A stretch of DNA of 64,000 bases, taken from Cycas panzhihuaensis. Taxonomy: Eukaryota > Cycadophyta. Every line of letters starts with the position of its first letter. The first letter of the stretch is position 1. Shown in pieces: positions 10,850-22,559 of the stretch. A model generated the notes under the pieces. The model worked only from the letters and a program-made list of their open reading frames with translations, was not told the DNA's origin and did no database searches. The translations under genes and the position numbers were made by a program. The DNA lies in NCBI GenBank assembly GCA_023213395.1, contig CM041465.1, positions 168,337,741 to 168,401,740 on the forward strand, in the 5' to 3' direction.

Positions 10850-11220
10850 TGCAACAACATAGGGAGTATTTGCACCACTATGACCTTGCAGCATTCCCAC
10901 AAGGCTTCAACTATGTCCTTATAAGAAGCATTCATATGGTTATAAGAGGTGGAACCCTCCCCTTTCTGACAAAAATAGGATGGATAGGTTGGGGGGACCC
11001 CTTTAGGATATGAAGTAGGATCCCTAGGTTAATAGCTCCCTATGACATACATAGGGAGCAGTTGAAGGTTTTGGTAACCTTAAATTGATTCGATGTGGTA
11101 GTAGGTAGGACCCTCACCAACTTGGGTGGGATGATAATGGGAAGAAAGCCCCTCAAAATGAGGCTAATCTAGGAAATAAGGGTCAATAGCCTAATCAAAA
11201 GGATAATCCTCCATTTGAGA
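10850..11220 (-). pseudogene. minus-strand Tyr/Pro-rich coding remnant, possibly gypsy gag N-terminal region
   Basis: Reading from 11,215 downward gives one frame with coding character: MEDYPFD, then AIDPYFLD, PHFEGLSSHYHPTQVGEG, PTYYHIESI, KGVPPTYPSYFC and MNASYKDIVEALWECC. Stops (TAG, TAG, TAA, TAA) fall where Gln codons are expected. The composition resembles the Pro/Tyr/His-rich region before the capsid domain in the two gypsy gag remnants at 29.6-31.0 kb and 45-46 kb. No capsid domain follows at lower coordinates, so the element is truncated or this is another gene. Confidence 0.35.
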
Positions 11221-13540
11221 CTCTTAGTTGGATGGAGCTATGGAGGAGTAAGATGGCTCTACTTCTAACGGGGGAAGAATACATAAGTGATGAGAGAAAT
11301 GTCACATTTATGTCTCTATCTAGGAACCCATGGGAGTTTTATAGAATAATGTAACACCATAACAAGACCCTACAAGTAAAGAAGGAGCTAGTGCAAGGTA
11401 ACCAAAGGAAACCTAAGGGTGTATTTACTAGGGAGTTCCCAATATGGTTGCTAATGGAAGCACACCTGCTGAGGGTAACAAGAGGAAATCTTACACCTAC
11501 AAGTAATAGGCCTAGTGTGCATGGCCTAAGGGGTGTGGAATAACTCTTCTTTACCCACAAAGGATGTCTGTGTATCATTTATGGATGAATTCAGGGCTCA
11601 CGTAGCATTGAGATCCCTTCTTTGCATATAAGGCCTCAAGTTTATGGCAAAAAAGGTCTATAGGATATGGGGGCTTAACTCCCTCAAATTATTAGGTTGC
11701 CTAAGTAGGGTTTCTCATGTCCTCTTTTGGCCTCATCTTAAGGAATTAGTATGCTAAGAAGGATAGGTGAGGAGGGTAGAAGAGGTTTGGGTTTCTCTTG
11801 ATCTAGTTTTAGGTTGCAAAATAGTTTTTGTATCCTACTTATGGTTCTTCTTTAATACTAGTTATTCACGTGCATATTACAAGAAAGAGGGAACAACCAA
11901 GTAGTTAAAAAACAAAAAAAATACAAGAAAAATAAAATCTCACTCTCTATTCTCTCTCTTTTACACTTCTTTCTTTCTTTCTTTCTTTTTTTATAATCTT
12001 CCCAAAGCAAAGAAAAGTGGAATAGAAGATAAACAAGGGGTTTAAAAGGGAAATGGATTCATATAACTCTATCTCTCTCTTTCTCCCTCTTTTACTTTCT
12101 TTCAAATAAAGGGAAATAAAGGGGATAGAAAATGCATGCATCCAAAAAGATAAAGCATATATAAAATAAGAAAGAGAAATGACAGAAATATGGGGAAGGT
12201 ACCCATAATAGAGATGGCTAATGAGGATTCCTTTCCTTGATATAACTTTGTTACCACTTTTTTGCTGTGCCATTATGAGGTGAGGGGGCACCACTTACCC
12301 ATCCTAGATCAAACTAACAATGTAATAAAAAATAAAGAAAGTTGACAAAGACAAAAGATAAAATAAATGAGAAGGGAGAGCTCACCTCATATGATATGAT
12401 CTACTATTAAGTCTTTCAAATCCCTTAAAAGAGCCTATCTTTCACCCTGCATGCAACATTAGAAGGAAATCTAAATACACAAGACATGCAACATGATTTA
12501 TAACACTAATTTGTATGTGCTACTAAAGGAATACATGTGTTATATATAATCAAAGACATATATTACAAAGAAAGGAGGAGTACAAAAGTGTAAAATATAA
12601 GAAAGAAGGTTGAGGGGTATCTCAAGATGGCACTAGCCTCCCCAATCTAGGTGGTTTCCTTGGTGTGGTGAAAGGAAACCCCTCAAAATCCCTACAACTA
12701 GGTTGACAAATCAATAAAAGAGAGATAAAATCATAGCAATAAGGAACCTTCAAGCTATTTCTAAAGTGAAATTAGTATAATACATGGCATCATGGCCTAA
12801 AAGTAGGATAGAGGAATTTTATTCAAGGAAAATCTAACATCATACAATAAGAATAGGATTACCTTAGATTGAGGATCAAATAGGAGTTGGTAGCCACCAA
12901 GTGATCCTCCCCAAACCTTCCCGTGATGGTTGTTTCCTCCTTCCAAGTCCTACTCCCATGAAAATAATGGAAATTACTTGAGGTTCCAAGCTCCAATTAA
13001 GTAGGCCTCATAGATTCTTAAGAAGATAAATCTAAAGATGATTATAATATAAGGTATTTAGTCCAAAAGTAAGATAACAAAGCTAAGTTAAAGGGAATCT
13101 AGATCAGGAATGAAGATTTTCACCATGTCCAACCAAGAATGAGCATATGGACTCACTCAACCAAGCCGTATAATTTCTATAAATTGGACTAAACTCATGG
13201 AAGAATGAACTGAGCTCAAGCAAGAATGGAGTTAATGGAAGAATAAGAGAACTAAAGAGAACCACCCTACCTCAAAAATGAGGGATTGTATAGGAAGAAT
13301 CAAGGTGCAAGGGTGATGGTTTTAAGTATGAAACCATCCCTTAGAAATCATGGATTACTATGGTATAATTCAAAGTATTTCCACTCTAAATCCAAATAAA
13401 ATTATAGTTTAGTAACTTAGGAGTCTTCCTTGGACCATTGTGTATTGGCATGGGCCTGCTATAGACTATTAGGTCTAATAGGGAAGCATTAATCATGCAA
13501 TTCAAATATTGTTGGATGTGATTGACTATTATAACATTTG
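11221..13540. other. no supported gene; pyrimidine/purine-rich segment
   Basis: Open frames on the minus strand at 11,339-11,578 and 11,947-12,294 lack family signals and are probably chance. A CT-rich to GA-rich tract covers about 11,935-12,190, including TTTCTTTCTTTCTTTCTTT near 11,970. The rest is A+T-rich with no recognisable element. Confidence 0.45.
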
Positions 13541-13548
13541 TACTATGA

Positions 13549-13612
13549 AGTTCTTTGTGATACTATGAATATATTTATAGTACCATGAAATACTCCATGG
13601 TACTGTTATTCC
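13549..13612 (+). repeat. three tandem 20-bp near-palindromic units
   Basis: Consecutive units TACTATGAAGTTCTTTGTGA, TACTATGAATATATTTATAG and TACCATGAAATACTCCATGG are each 20 bases and partly self-complementary. The reverse complement of this block matches 22,490-22,550 unit for unit, so the two loci carry inverted copies of one repeat. Confidence 0.6.
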
Positions 13613-14010
13613 TAGCAATAGTCAAAGTAGTATTGTAGTACATCACCAAAATTTGACCTTAAGGCTACATGCTATCACTTTTGATTTTTGTAGATTAGTC
13701 CTAAAGTCACTAAATAATAAGCCTCATAAAACCAAATTAGAAAATGAAGTAAACAAGAAACTATAGGTAAAAAATCTAATAGAAACAAAGTTGCAAGGAT
13801 AGTGGAAGGGCCATCTTACTGACTGTAAGGCCATGATGGGGGGCTTTAGGGTGATTGGACAATAGTCCTAATCATCATCAGTATAAAAGGAAGATAAGCA
13901 AGCTAGAAAAGCATCAAACATATATTCAATCATCATCCAAGACCCAAAAACATAACTCTAAAGCTATGAGTGGGGAAGAGATATATACCTTCACTTATAT
14001 ATATGTTGTC

Positions 14011-14218
14011 TGTTAGAGTATAATGTTTTATCTTAGGATTATTAAGAGAAGGGGGTAATGTAATTAAGCCCTCGTTATACTTAATATAAATATAATGTAC
14101 ATGATTGGTTACAATAAACCATATAATAGTTGAATAACCTAATGTATAAAAAGAGGAATTCCTCTCATAATACGACACTAAATTTTCTCTTTATCAATTG
14201 TGAAGTCAGATTTTAACA
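14011..14218 (+). repeat. 5' LTR, 208 bp
   Basis: Starts TGTTAGAGTA and ends TTTTAACA. A TATA box (TATAAAAAG) is at 14,145-14,153 and would start element transcription. It has the same length as the 3' copy with no indels in the alignment. Confidence 0.93.
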
Positions 14219-14231
14219 CGGTATCAGAGTA
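14219..14231 (+). promoter_or_regulatory. primer-binding site, initiator Met tRNA type
   Basis: CGGTATCAGAGTA follows the LTR end directly. It differs from the common plant copia site TGGTATCAGAGC at few positions and is complementary to the 3' end of initiator tRNA-Met, the usual primer for minus-strand DNA synthesis. Confidence 0.8.
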
Positions 14232-14918
14232 GGCTATTGAGCTCTTAATTATAGGAAATTAAGAGTAAACACTTGCTTAGATCAATCTATCAAGTATGAG
14301 CATCAATCAAAGAGAGTTAAAAGAGTTCAAATATCTCTTTTAAAGTTATGGAATAGGTGTACAAAACCATACAATCATATGGATATAAAAAATTTAAAGT
14401 GATTAAAATCAAACCAAACTTACCCAAATTGTAGATCTCAATCTCCTCATCATTCTTTCCTTCTGTATCGAGTTGATCCAAGTTTACTTCGAAGGAGTTT
14501 GGCCACTCCTTTAGGTGCATGGATTTGAAGGCAAAATCCTCATTTTTTTGGAAAAAAATCACTTAAACTTTAGGTAATAATTACTATAATCCCTTCTCTC
14601 TATCAATACAAAGGGATTAAGTGCTAATTTATAGAGATTTTCCTTATTTTTTAAAAGATTTAAATGTTTTTTTGAAAAACCTAGTTGTACATTTTTATAA
14701 CTTTGATTCTCCTTTTCTCTCGGATCAAAACAGATATTTAAAAACTAATTATAGATTTAGATATCCATTTAGGAGATCTTTGATTTGAGTTCCTCTTTTA
14801 TTTAATCCATACAATTTCGATTCCATACAAAAATTTGTATAGAAATCTATACAGTCATATAGACTAGTTTTCTCAGGTCTATTTCTAAAACAACACTCTT
14901 ATCTCCATTTGTGCAACC
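14232..14918 (+). other. untranslated leader of the 14-19 kb copia element
   Basis: This is non-coding sequence between the primer site and the first gag codon. The minus-strand open frame at 14,317-14,562 has no family signal and is treated as chance. Confidence 0.6.
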
Positions 14919-15850
14919 ATGGCATCCTCTATTTTGGGCCTCAATGATGTAGATAACCTGACTAGAAATAATTATCATATTTGGAGAATTAAAATGAAAG
15001 CCCTTTTACATGCCAAACATACCTAGGAGTTAACCATTACGGAAGAAAAGATACCAAAAACTAAGGGATATGCCTAAAAAAACTAGAAAGAAAGAAATAA
15101 TCTTGGAGTAATAACCTTGAAAATGTTAGTCTTAGATCATATTTGATATATGCTGACAAATCAAATTCTTACTCTCAAAATTGGAAAACATTTAAAAATA
15201 TTTATACACAAAAGAATATAATGAGGATTATAACTTTATATTATTTTTGAAAGAAATAGAAACAGTAGCTAACTTCATTCATAAAGTCAGTACAATTTGG
15301 AATAACCTTTTAAGCACTAGGGTAGACATCTCTACAAAGGAAGTAGTAGAAATAGTAGTACGAAAACTCCTAAAGGCCTTTGATATAACCATCAATATAA
15401 TAACCAATACTAGCTTAATTAAAAAAATGACTCTTGATGAACTGATAGGCATGTTATTAAGACAAGAACAAATAAATAGATGATATGAAGATACCACTAT
15501 ATCGATAGATGCTTTTATGATAATATTAAACATAGGAGGATCCAAATGATGAGATTAATTCAGAGGTAGAGGATGAACACCATATTCCAAACATGCATCA
15601 CAACGAAGATGGTTAGGAAATAGGGGACACAGTCACATGTATCAACCAAGGGATGCTCAAGTATGTTTCAACTATGGCAAACACAAATACTTCTTAAGAC
15701 AATGTCATGCATTTGAGATTTGTTACTATTATGGACAATTAGGAAACTACCCACATCAATGTTCTCAATGAAGAGCAGAGATTCAGAGAGGCAAGAGACT
15801 AGTCAAAAACTATAGTAAAGAGAAACCAGATGAAGAAGATAAAGAAATAG
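14919..15850 (+). pseudogene. copia gag with two damaged zinc knuckles
   Basis: The start ATG at 14,919 (ACCATGGCATCC context) opens MASSILGLNDVDNLTRNNY then HIWRIKMKALLHAKHT, the usual Gag N-terminus with a Trp in the capsid-type motif. The UBN2-like core 15,247-15,483 is open (ANFIHKVSTIWNNLLSTRV, TLDELIGMLLRQEQ). Two CCHC knuckles follow at about 15,663 (CFNYGKHKYFLRQC) and 15,720 (CYYYGQLGNYPHQC). In both, the second Cys is Tyr (TGT to TAT), so neither could bind zinc normally. Several frameshifts lie around 15,060-15,240. Confidence 0.8.
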
Positions 15851-17212
15851 CCTCCTTTATCACTCTATCAACTAGTCTTCAAGACAAGGACGTGTGGTAT
15901 ATTAACTCTAGAGTATCATGACACATGAAAAGTATGGAAGATTAGATCAAATCTATTCAACCCTACTCCTTAGAAAAATTAGTTGAATTAGGTTATGAAC
16001 CATTGCTATGAACTTACAAGGTATGAAAATAAAATTTGTAATATACTTCTTATTCTAGGGCTAAAGATGAACATCCTCTTAGTAGCATAACTAAGCAACA
16101 AAAATTTGAGAACTATATTTGATGAAAAGGGCATGTGTTATGCATTAGACATGAAAAATGATGGTGTTGTCATTGCTTAAAGGGTAAAGTACAATGACCT
16201 CTATAAACTATTATCCATTCCTATTAATTCAAAATTAGATGTAAAGGCATTCCCTACTATAAATTCTAATGATAATAAAATATGGCATTTGAAGTATGGG
16301 CAATCTCCCTATGGATAAGTTAGAAATGATGAAAGTAAATAATACAGTTAATGGGCTTCCTTCTATTTCATGAGAATATTTTATTTGCAAAGGCTGACAA
16401 TTTGGAAAACAGCATTATTTTCCTTTTAAAACAAATGAATGGCACACTTAAGAAAAATTAGAATTAGTACACATAGACTTATGCAGCCCTCTAACACCAC
16501 TTTCTATAAATGGATCCAGATATTTTTTGACCTTCATTGATGATTTCACCTAAAAAGTGTGGGTATATTTCATTCATAATAAATTAGAAGTATTTGATGC
16601 ATTTAAACAATTTAAGGTAGAGGAAGAACTAGAGTCATGATGTAAAATTAAATGTATCAGATCTGACAATGGTGATGAATATATTTTAAAATAATGTATG
16701 GACTACTACAAAACTAAAGGTATACAAAAGAAACTTATAACTCCCTTTATGCCTCAGTCTAATGGTGTCATTGAATAAAAAATAGGACCATTGCAGAAAT
16801 GACATGTAGCATGATCCATAGTATAACAAATTTCAAGAACTTACTGGGTTGAGGTAGTAAGTACAACATGCTATTTGATAAATCAGTATCAAACCACAAT
16901 ACTTCAGTTGACTACTCCAAAAGAAGAATGGATAGGAAGAAAGCCTAATGTAAGTAACTTAAAAATCTTTGGTAGTAAATCTTTTGTTCACATACTAAGT
17001 AAAAACAAGATAAAACTTGATTCAAAATGCATAGAGTGTATTATGATTCAATACAGTAAAAACCCAAAAGGGTACAAGTGTATAGATCCTAAAACTAGTA
17101 AAATCTATGTAAGTAGGGATGTAGTTTTTAATGAAGAAATCCTCAAATATTTGAAGAAACATCAAGGATTGAGCCTAAAAAAGAACCTCTTGATGAAGAG
17201 TCTAGAGTGACT
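15851..17212 (+). pseudogene. copia protease and integrase
   Basis: The protease motif DVWYINSRVS at about 15,890-15,920 corresponds to DxWYxDSGAS, so the catalytic Asp is Asn and the Gly is Arg. The pre-integrase block is mostly lost; KIWHLKYG remains near 16,278. Integrase: Asp in LVHIDLCSP (about 16,470), [10 protein letters not shown], Asp in RSDNGDEYI (about 16,660), Glu in QSNGVIE (about 16,755). The triad is therefore readable. The open piece 16,875-17,210 holds PKEEWIGRKP, LKIFGSKSFVHI and YVSRDVVFNEE, the integrase C-terminal blocks. Stops elsewhere are mostly TAG and TAA. Confidence 0.85.
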
Positions 17213-18915
17213 ATAGAGAATGACCTAGAAGAACCTAAATCCACACGTCTCATAGAAGGAGAATAATCATCAAAAGAATCAATCGTTAAAGTACCAAAAA
17301 AAAGGAGAATAAAGTACCAAAATAGTACATTAAAGTAATAGAAAAAGGAAAAGGAAATACATTCACATACAAAACTAGGACATCATCAAATTCTCCTCAA
17401 TAGAATAAAGCCTCAGTCATTTAAAGAAGTAACAAAACATGCCAGATGGAGGTCAACAATGAATGCAAAAATAGATGTCATTGTCAAAACTCAAACTTGG
17501 GATCTAGTAGAGTTACCTCCAAATAAACCAGTTATCAATTGCAAATAGGTATATAAGGTAAAAGAAGGAGCTCATGGCAAAATAAGAAAATTCAAAGTGA
17601 GACTTGTAGAAAAAGGATGCGCTCAGATAATTGGAATTGATTTTGATGAAACATTTTCTCCTATGGCCTGACTAAATACTATATGAATAGTAATTACACT
17701 AGCAGCATAAAATAATTGGAAGATTTATTGATTGGATATCAAAAGTTCCTTTTTAAATGGAGGCTTAGAAGAAGAAGTTTACATATGATAACCAAAACGC
17801 TATGTTAGGCAAGGACAAGAAATCTAGTATGTAAACTTAAAAAGGCTTTGTATGGATTGAAACAAGCTCCCAAAGCTTGGTATACTAAGTTGGATAAACA
17901 TTTGTCTCAAAATAGCTTTCACAGGTATAGTTCTGATTTCAATCTCTTTGTAAAAAGAAATGATAGGAAAATATCAATTATTATTGTTTATGTTGATGAT
18001 ATGATTCTTTTAATAGATGACACTAAATCCATCCCAGATATAAAAATCCAATTAGAAGAGGACTTTGAAATGATAAATTTAGGCTCCTTGGATTATTATC
18101 TAGGAATAAAAATTGAGCAAAATAAAAATTTAATCACATTATCACAAAGCAAATATATTAGAGATTTACTAGTTAAATTTCAAATAGAGAATTGTAATAA
18201 ATATGCAACTCCTATGGAAGTAAATTGTAATCTAGTCCTAGATGAAGGAGAACATATTGTCAGCAACACTCTTTACAAGCAATTGATTGGAAGCTTAATC
18301 TATCTCACTACCACAAGACTTGATATTTCACACTCAATAGGTTTGGTCTCTAAATACATGTAAGAGCCAAGTTTGTAACATTAGAAAGAAGCCAAAAGGA
18401 TACTAGATACCTAAAAAGAACTATAGATTTGAAATTGGTATATACTAAAGAGAAATCAACTTAACTTCTTGGATATTATGATTATGATTAGCTAGGAGAC
18501 AAAGGAGATAAAAGATCTACTAGTAGATATTGCTTCTTCTTAGGCTCAGCTGCTATTACATGGTATAGTAAAAAGCAGCCAATAATTGCACTCTCATCAA
18601 TTAAAGTAGAGTACAAATTAGTAATCAATATGATATGTGAAGCGCTCTAGCTCAAGCAACTATTAATGGATATGAACCAACTGAAACAAGGACCAACCAC
18701 TTTATTATGTGATAATTATAGTGTAATAAATTTGACTAAAAATTCTATTATGTATGCATAGACAAAAGACATAGAAATGCACCATCACTTCATTTGAGAA
18801 AAAGTGCAAAGCAAAGAGAATGATCTAACATATTATCCCACAATAAACCAAGTTATAGATATTTTATAAAATCCCTTAGCAGAGACAAGTTTCAAATACT
18901 TAGAGAGAAAATAGG
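17213..18915 (+). pseudogene. copia reverse transcriptase and RNase H
   Basis: RT blocks are ARWRSTMNAKI, TWDLVELPPNKPVINCK, FDETFSPMA, LDIKSSFLNGGLEEEVY, MYGLKQAPKAWYTKLD and the intact catalytic box YVDD (17,989-18,000). Then come DYYLGIKIEQ, QSKYIRDLL and IGSLIYLTTTRLDISHS. The 171-codon frame 17,848-18,363 is the longest intact piece of this element. RNase H follows: YYDYD then GDKGDKRSTSRY, ALSSIKVEYKLV, TTLLCDNYSVINLTKN, IEMHHHFI and INQVIDIL with PLAETSFKYL at the end. The first RNase H Asp is Tyr in the first motif as I read it. Confidence 0.88.
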
Positions 18916-18924
18916 ACTAAAAAG

Positions 18925-18944
18925 GATAAAACATTAAGAGAGCA
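18925..18944 (+). promoter_or_regulatory. polypurine tract before the 3' LTR
   Basis: A purine-rich run ending AACATTAAGAGAGCA abuts the 3' LTR start. It is weaker than the G-rich tract of the left-edge element but sits in the right place to prime plus-strand synthesis. Confidence 0.55.
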
Positions 18945-19152
18945 TGTTAGAGTACAATGTTTTATCTTAGAATTATTAAGAGAATGGGGTAATGCAATTA
19001 AACCCTCATTGTACTTAATGTAAATATAATGCACATAACTGGTTACAAAAATCCATGTAATGGCTACATATCCTAATGTATAAAAAGAGGAATTTCTCTC
19101 ATAATAGAACACTAATTTTTCTCTTCATCAATTATGAAGTTAGATTTTAACA
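18945..19152 (+). repeat. 3' LTR, 208 bp
   Basis: Same length as the 5' LTR, starting TGTTAGAGTA and ending TTTTAACA. The TATA box TATAAAAAG at 19,079-19,087 is conserved. Substitutions relative to the 5' copy are mostly transitions. Confidence 0.93.
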
Positions 19153-19157
19153 TTATC

Positions 19158-20264
<1,107 letters not shown>

Positions 20265-20394
20265 CAAAGAAAAAAAAAAAAAGTATCTTAGGGGAGCATA
20301 TTTGCCACTTCCTCCTTGGTATTTGGGACATGTTGTGTGATAACCTTATCTCCACCTCTAATTTGTAGGTTAGGTCTAGTTAAGTGGGCCATTT

Positions 20395-21155
20395 TGGACC
20401 TTCATATTTGGTTGCTTAAACCCATTGTGGTCTTAATCATGATTGAAACCTAATTATCATGGCTACAACTTATGACGAGCTTTAGAAGAGGTTGTGATTG
20501 TAGTATATGATCATTCGTAAGGACTAAATTTTGCTCGTCATCTTAGTCATTCTAATAGACCATATGCATCCACCTAAGTTCTTATGATGATTGGTTGATT
20601 TCTACCACATCCCTTTATTTAATGACTTCACCCTAAGTTATCTTTGTAGTTATCCCCATGGCATTAGTTATCCATATTTATGAGGGTAGTTATGGGAATC
20701 CTTGGCCTTTTATTATAGTATGGACCATTTGGGACCACTTAGGGTACACTCTTATCTAATATAGAGTCTACCTTCCTATTATCACCAATAACATGGTTGA
20801 GTATACCATTAACATAGAGGCCATAATGATTCTATTGTATTGTATTATAACTCCAAACTCATAGTGTCCTAGCTTACCCAGGTCTACTAGGTTTGTTTCT
20901 TATAGTTGAGATGTCTTACTAACCATACTAGATCTATTTTGGCTTAATTCCCTTCTGTATCTATTCATCACATCCCATGAGGACTCAACACTAAGACTAA
21001 TAGGTTAGTGGATTTCATCCTTAAGTGTTTATTATCACTAGAAGATGACCTTATTTTGGTCCAATGTGCCTTTAATTGTGATATATACCTAGGGAGTAAT
21101 CCCTCCTAGTATCACCTTTAAGGGGTACTCACTTAAGAGGCTAAAATATAGTGAC
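20395..21155 (+). repeat. left arm of a 765-bp inverted repeat pair
   Basis: The reverse complement of 24,482-25,250 aligns along this whole segment without large gaps. Anchors include GACCTTCATATTTGGTTG against GAACCTTCAAACCTAGTTG, CATGGCATTAGTTATCCAT against CATGGCATTAATCATCCAT, and ATTATGGGAATCC against AGTTATGGGAATCC. Identity is moderate. The arms are 761 and 769 bases long. See the RNase H entry for what they encode. Confidence 0.75.
20658..21150 (+). pseudogene. retrotransposon RNase H domain remnant (left copy)
   Basis: The frame opening at ATG 20,658 reads MALVIHIYEGSYGNPWPF, then WTIWDHLGYTLI, TNNMVEY, and in a shifted frame HPMRTQH near 20,970 and FKGYSLKRLKYSD near 21,120. Together with the better-preserved minus-strand copy at 24.6-25.0 kb this is a plant-type RNase H (RVT_3-like) with the DG...GNPGP start and the NNxAEY helix. 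The first Asp is Tyr here. It is probably part of a gypsy pol, where an added RNase H is known in the Tat lineage. A LINE origin is possible but no zf-RVT is seen. Confidence 0.5.
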
Positions 21156-22510
21156 ATCCTAGAGCATTCTTAGCCTACCTTAGAAGCTTGGACAAGCTAC
21201 CAACTTCTATTATGCTTTGACAAGAGCCTAAACTATGACCTATGCTCTAAAATGATTGGAAACTACCTTGTATAGCATATACTAGACTAGGTCATAGCTT
21301 TCTTAGGATGCATTACTCCTTGATCCCCCCCATAACCTTGTCCTTCTAGTTATTTCATTATTTTCTCCTTATTTATATATTCCCTTTTTATGTAAATACT
21401 TATTTAAAAAAGTACAAAAATAATATAAATCTATTAAAACTTTAAAAAAAATCCATAAAATCAACAAAAATTAAAAAAGAATATAAAACATCAAAAACTT
21501 AAAAATATTATAAAACAACAAAAAATTAGAAAAAAAATATTAAACATAAAAAACCAAAAATTATGGCTCTAAGATGAGCCTAAATAGCTCCTTTAAAAGA
21601 CAACTATTAATGAGGTTAAACTATAGCAACCCACTAAGATCATTGAGTCTCTCCCTTGGGTATTTGAGGCACAACTTCACACACTAAAGGGCTTATGGCT
21701 TCTAAGCCTACACATTGGGCCATGTTGCCCATCTTGTATTAACATTAGGGCAACCCCCCTAATCCTTTGATACCTTTACTCATACATGTTTAGGACCATT
21801 ATAGTCACCAACCTACTTTGATTAATTTGGTCACTGACCCATCATCCCCCCTAGCTTGTACACCTTTGATATAGTTTTCCTAGGAGGCTAAATTATGGGG
21901 AACAACCCCTGACTATCTATTAATGAAGTACCACTATGGTAGACATCACCTTATGTTACATATACACATTAGTTTATTATTACATATCTTAAATCATTTA
22001 TGTTAGAAACATTCACTATTTTTTGGCCATAGGTTGAAGAGGCTTTACTACTAAGGGGCTAGTGTTTTCTAGCTCCTAGAAATAGCATGGACACTTTGAT
22101 ATATAGGTGAGTGTGGGTATGCTTCGCTACTCTTCACACCTCATGGATTTTATATATCATGATTTTAGATAGTTAGAGTGTATTTCTACTTACTTATTTT
22201 ATTACTTGCCCACATATTAATAGTTGATGACGAGTACAACTTGGGTTAATGGTCGTTAGTCCATCCATTGGGATTTTTAAGGAAAAATATGTGCTAAATT
22301 CTTCTTTACAACATCCTCTTTCCCTTGTTTCAATCCATCGGATCCAATTTTTCATCATTTATTGCCTGGTTCTGACTACATCTCCATCTAGACCCCTTCA
22401 TTGATGAGTTTTTTACTTGATTACATGTCTTTTTTATTGGAAAATCTCATATGTTACCAAACCACTAATAGTTTTGCTTATAATAGTGGTACCATAAAGT
22501 ATTGCATGGT
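21156..22510. other. no supported gene
   Basis: This stretch is A+T-rich with oligo-A runs at 21,410-21,560. One AATGAG..TAAACTATAG motif copy lies at 21,609-21,626. No recognisable coding frame. Confidence 0.45.
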
Positions 22511-22550
22511 GTTATGAACATGTTCATAGTATTATGAATATATTCATAGT
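22511..22550. repeat. two adjacent 16-bp perfect palindromes in a 20-bp tandem repeat
   Basis: TATGAACATGTTCATA (22,513-22,528) and TATGAATATATTCATA (22,533-22,548) are each perfectly self-complementary and 20 bases apart. A third, degenerate unit precedes them at about 22,490-22,510. The reverse complement corresponds unit by unit to 13,549-13,612. Confidence 0.85.
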
Positions 22551-22559
22551 ATGACTATC

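Larger units (their letters stand above)
14011..19152 (+). mobile_element. complete Ty1/copia retrotransposon, 5142 bp, inactive
   Basis: Both LTRs (14,011-14,218 and 18,945-19,152), a primer-binding site, gag-pol order and a purine-rich tract before the 3' LTR are present. The flanks carry TTGTC (14,006-14,010) and TTATC (19,153-19,157), a five-base target duplication with one G/A difference. By hand count the LTRs differ at about 26 of 208 positions, roughly 19 transitions and 7 transversions, so the insertion is old. Many stops make it non-autonomous. Confidence 0.93.

Noticed and set aside
14219-14231. tRNA-like sequence
   Set aside because: The match is only to the 3' end of initiator tRNA-Met, which is a retrotransposon primer site and not a tRNA gene.
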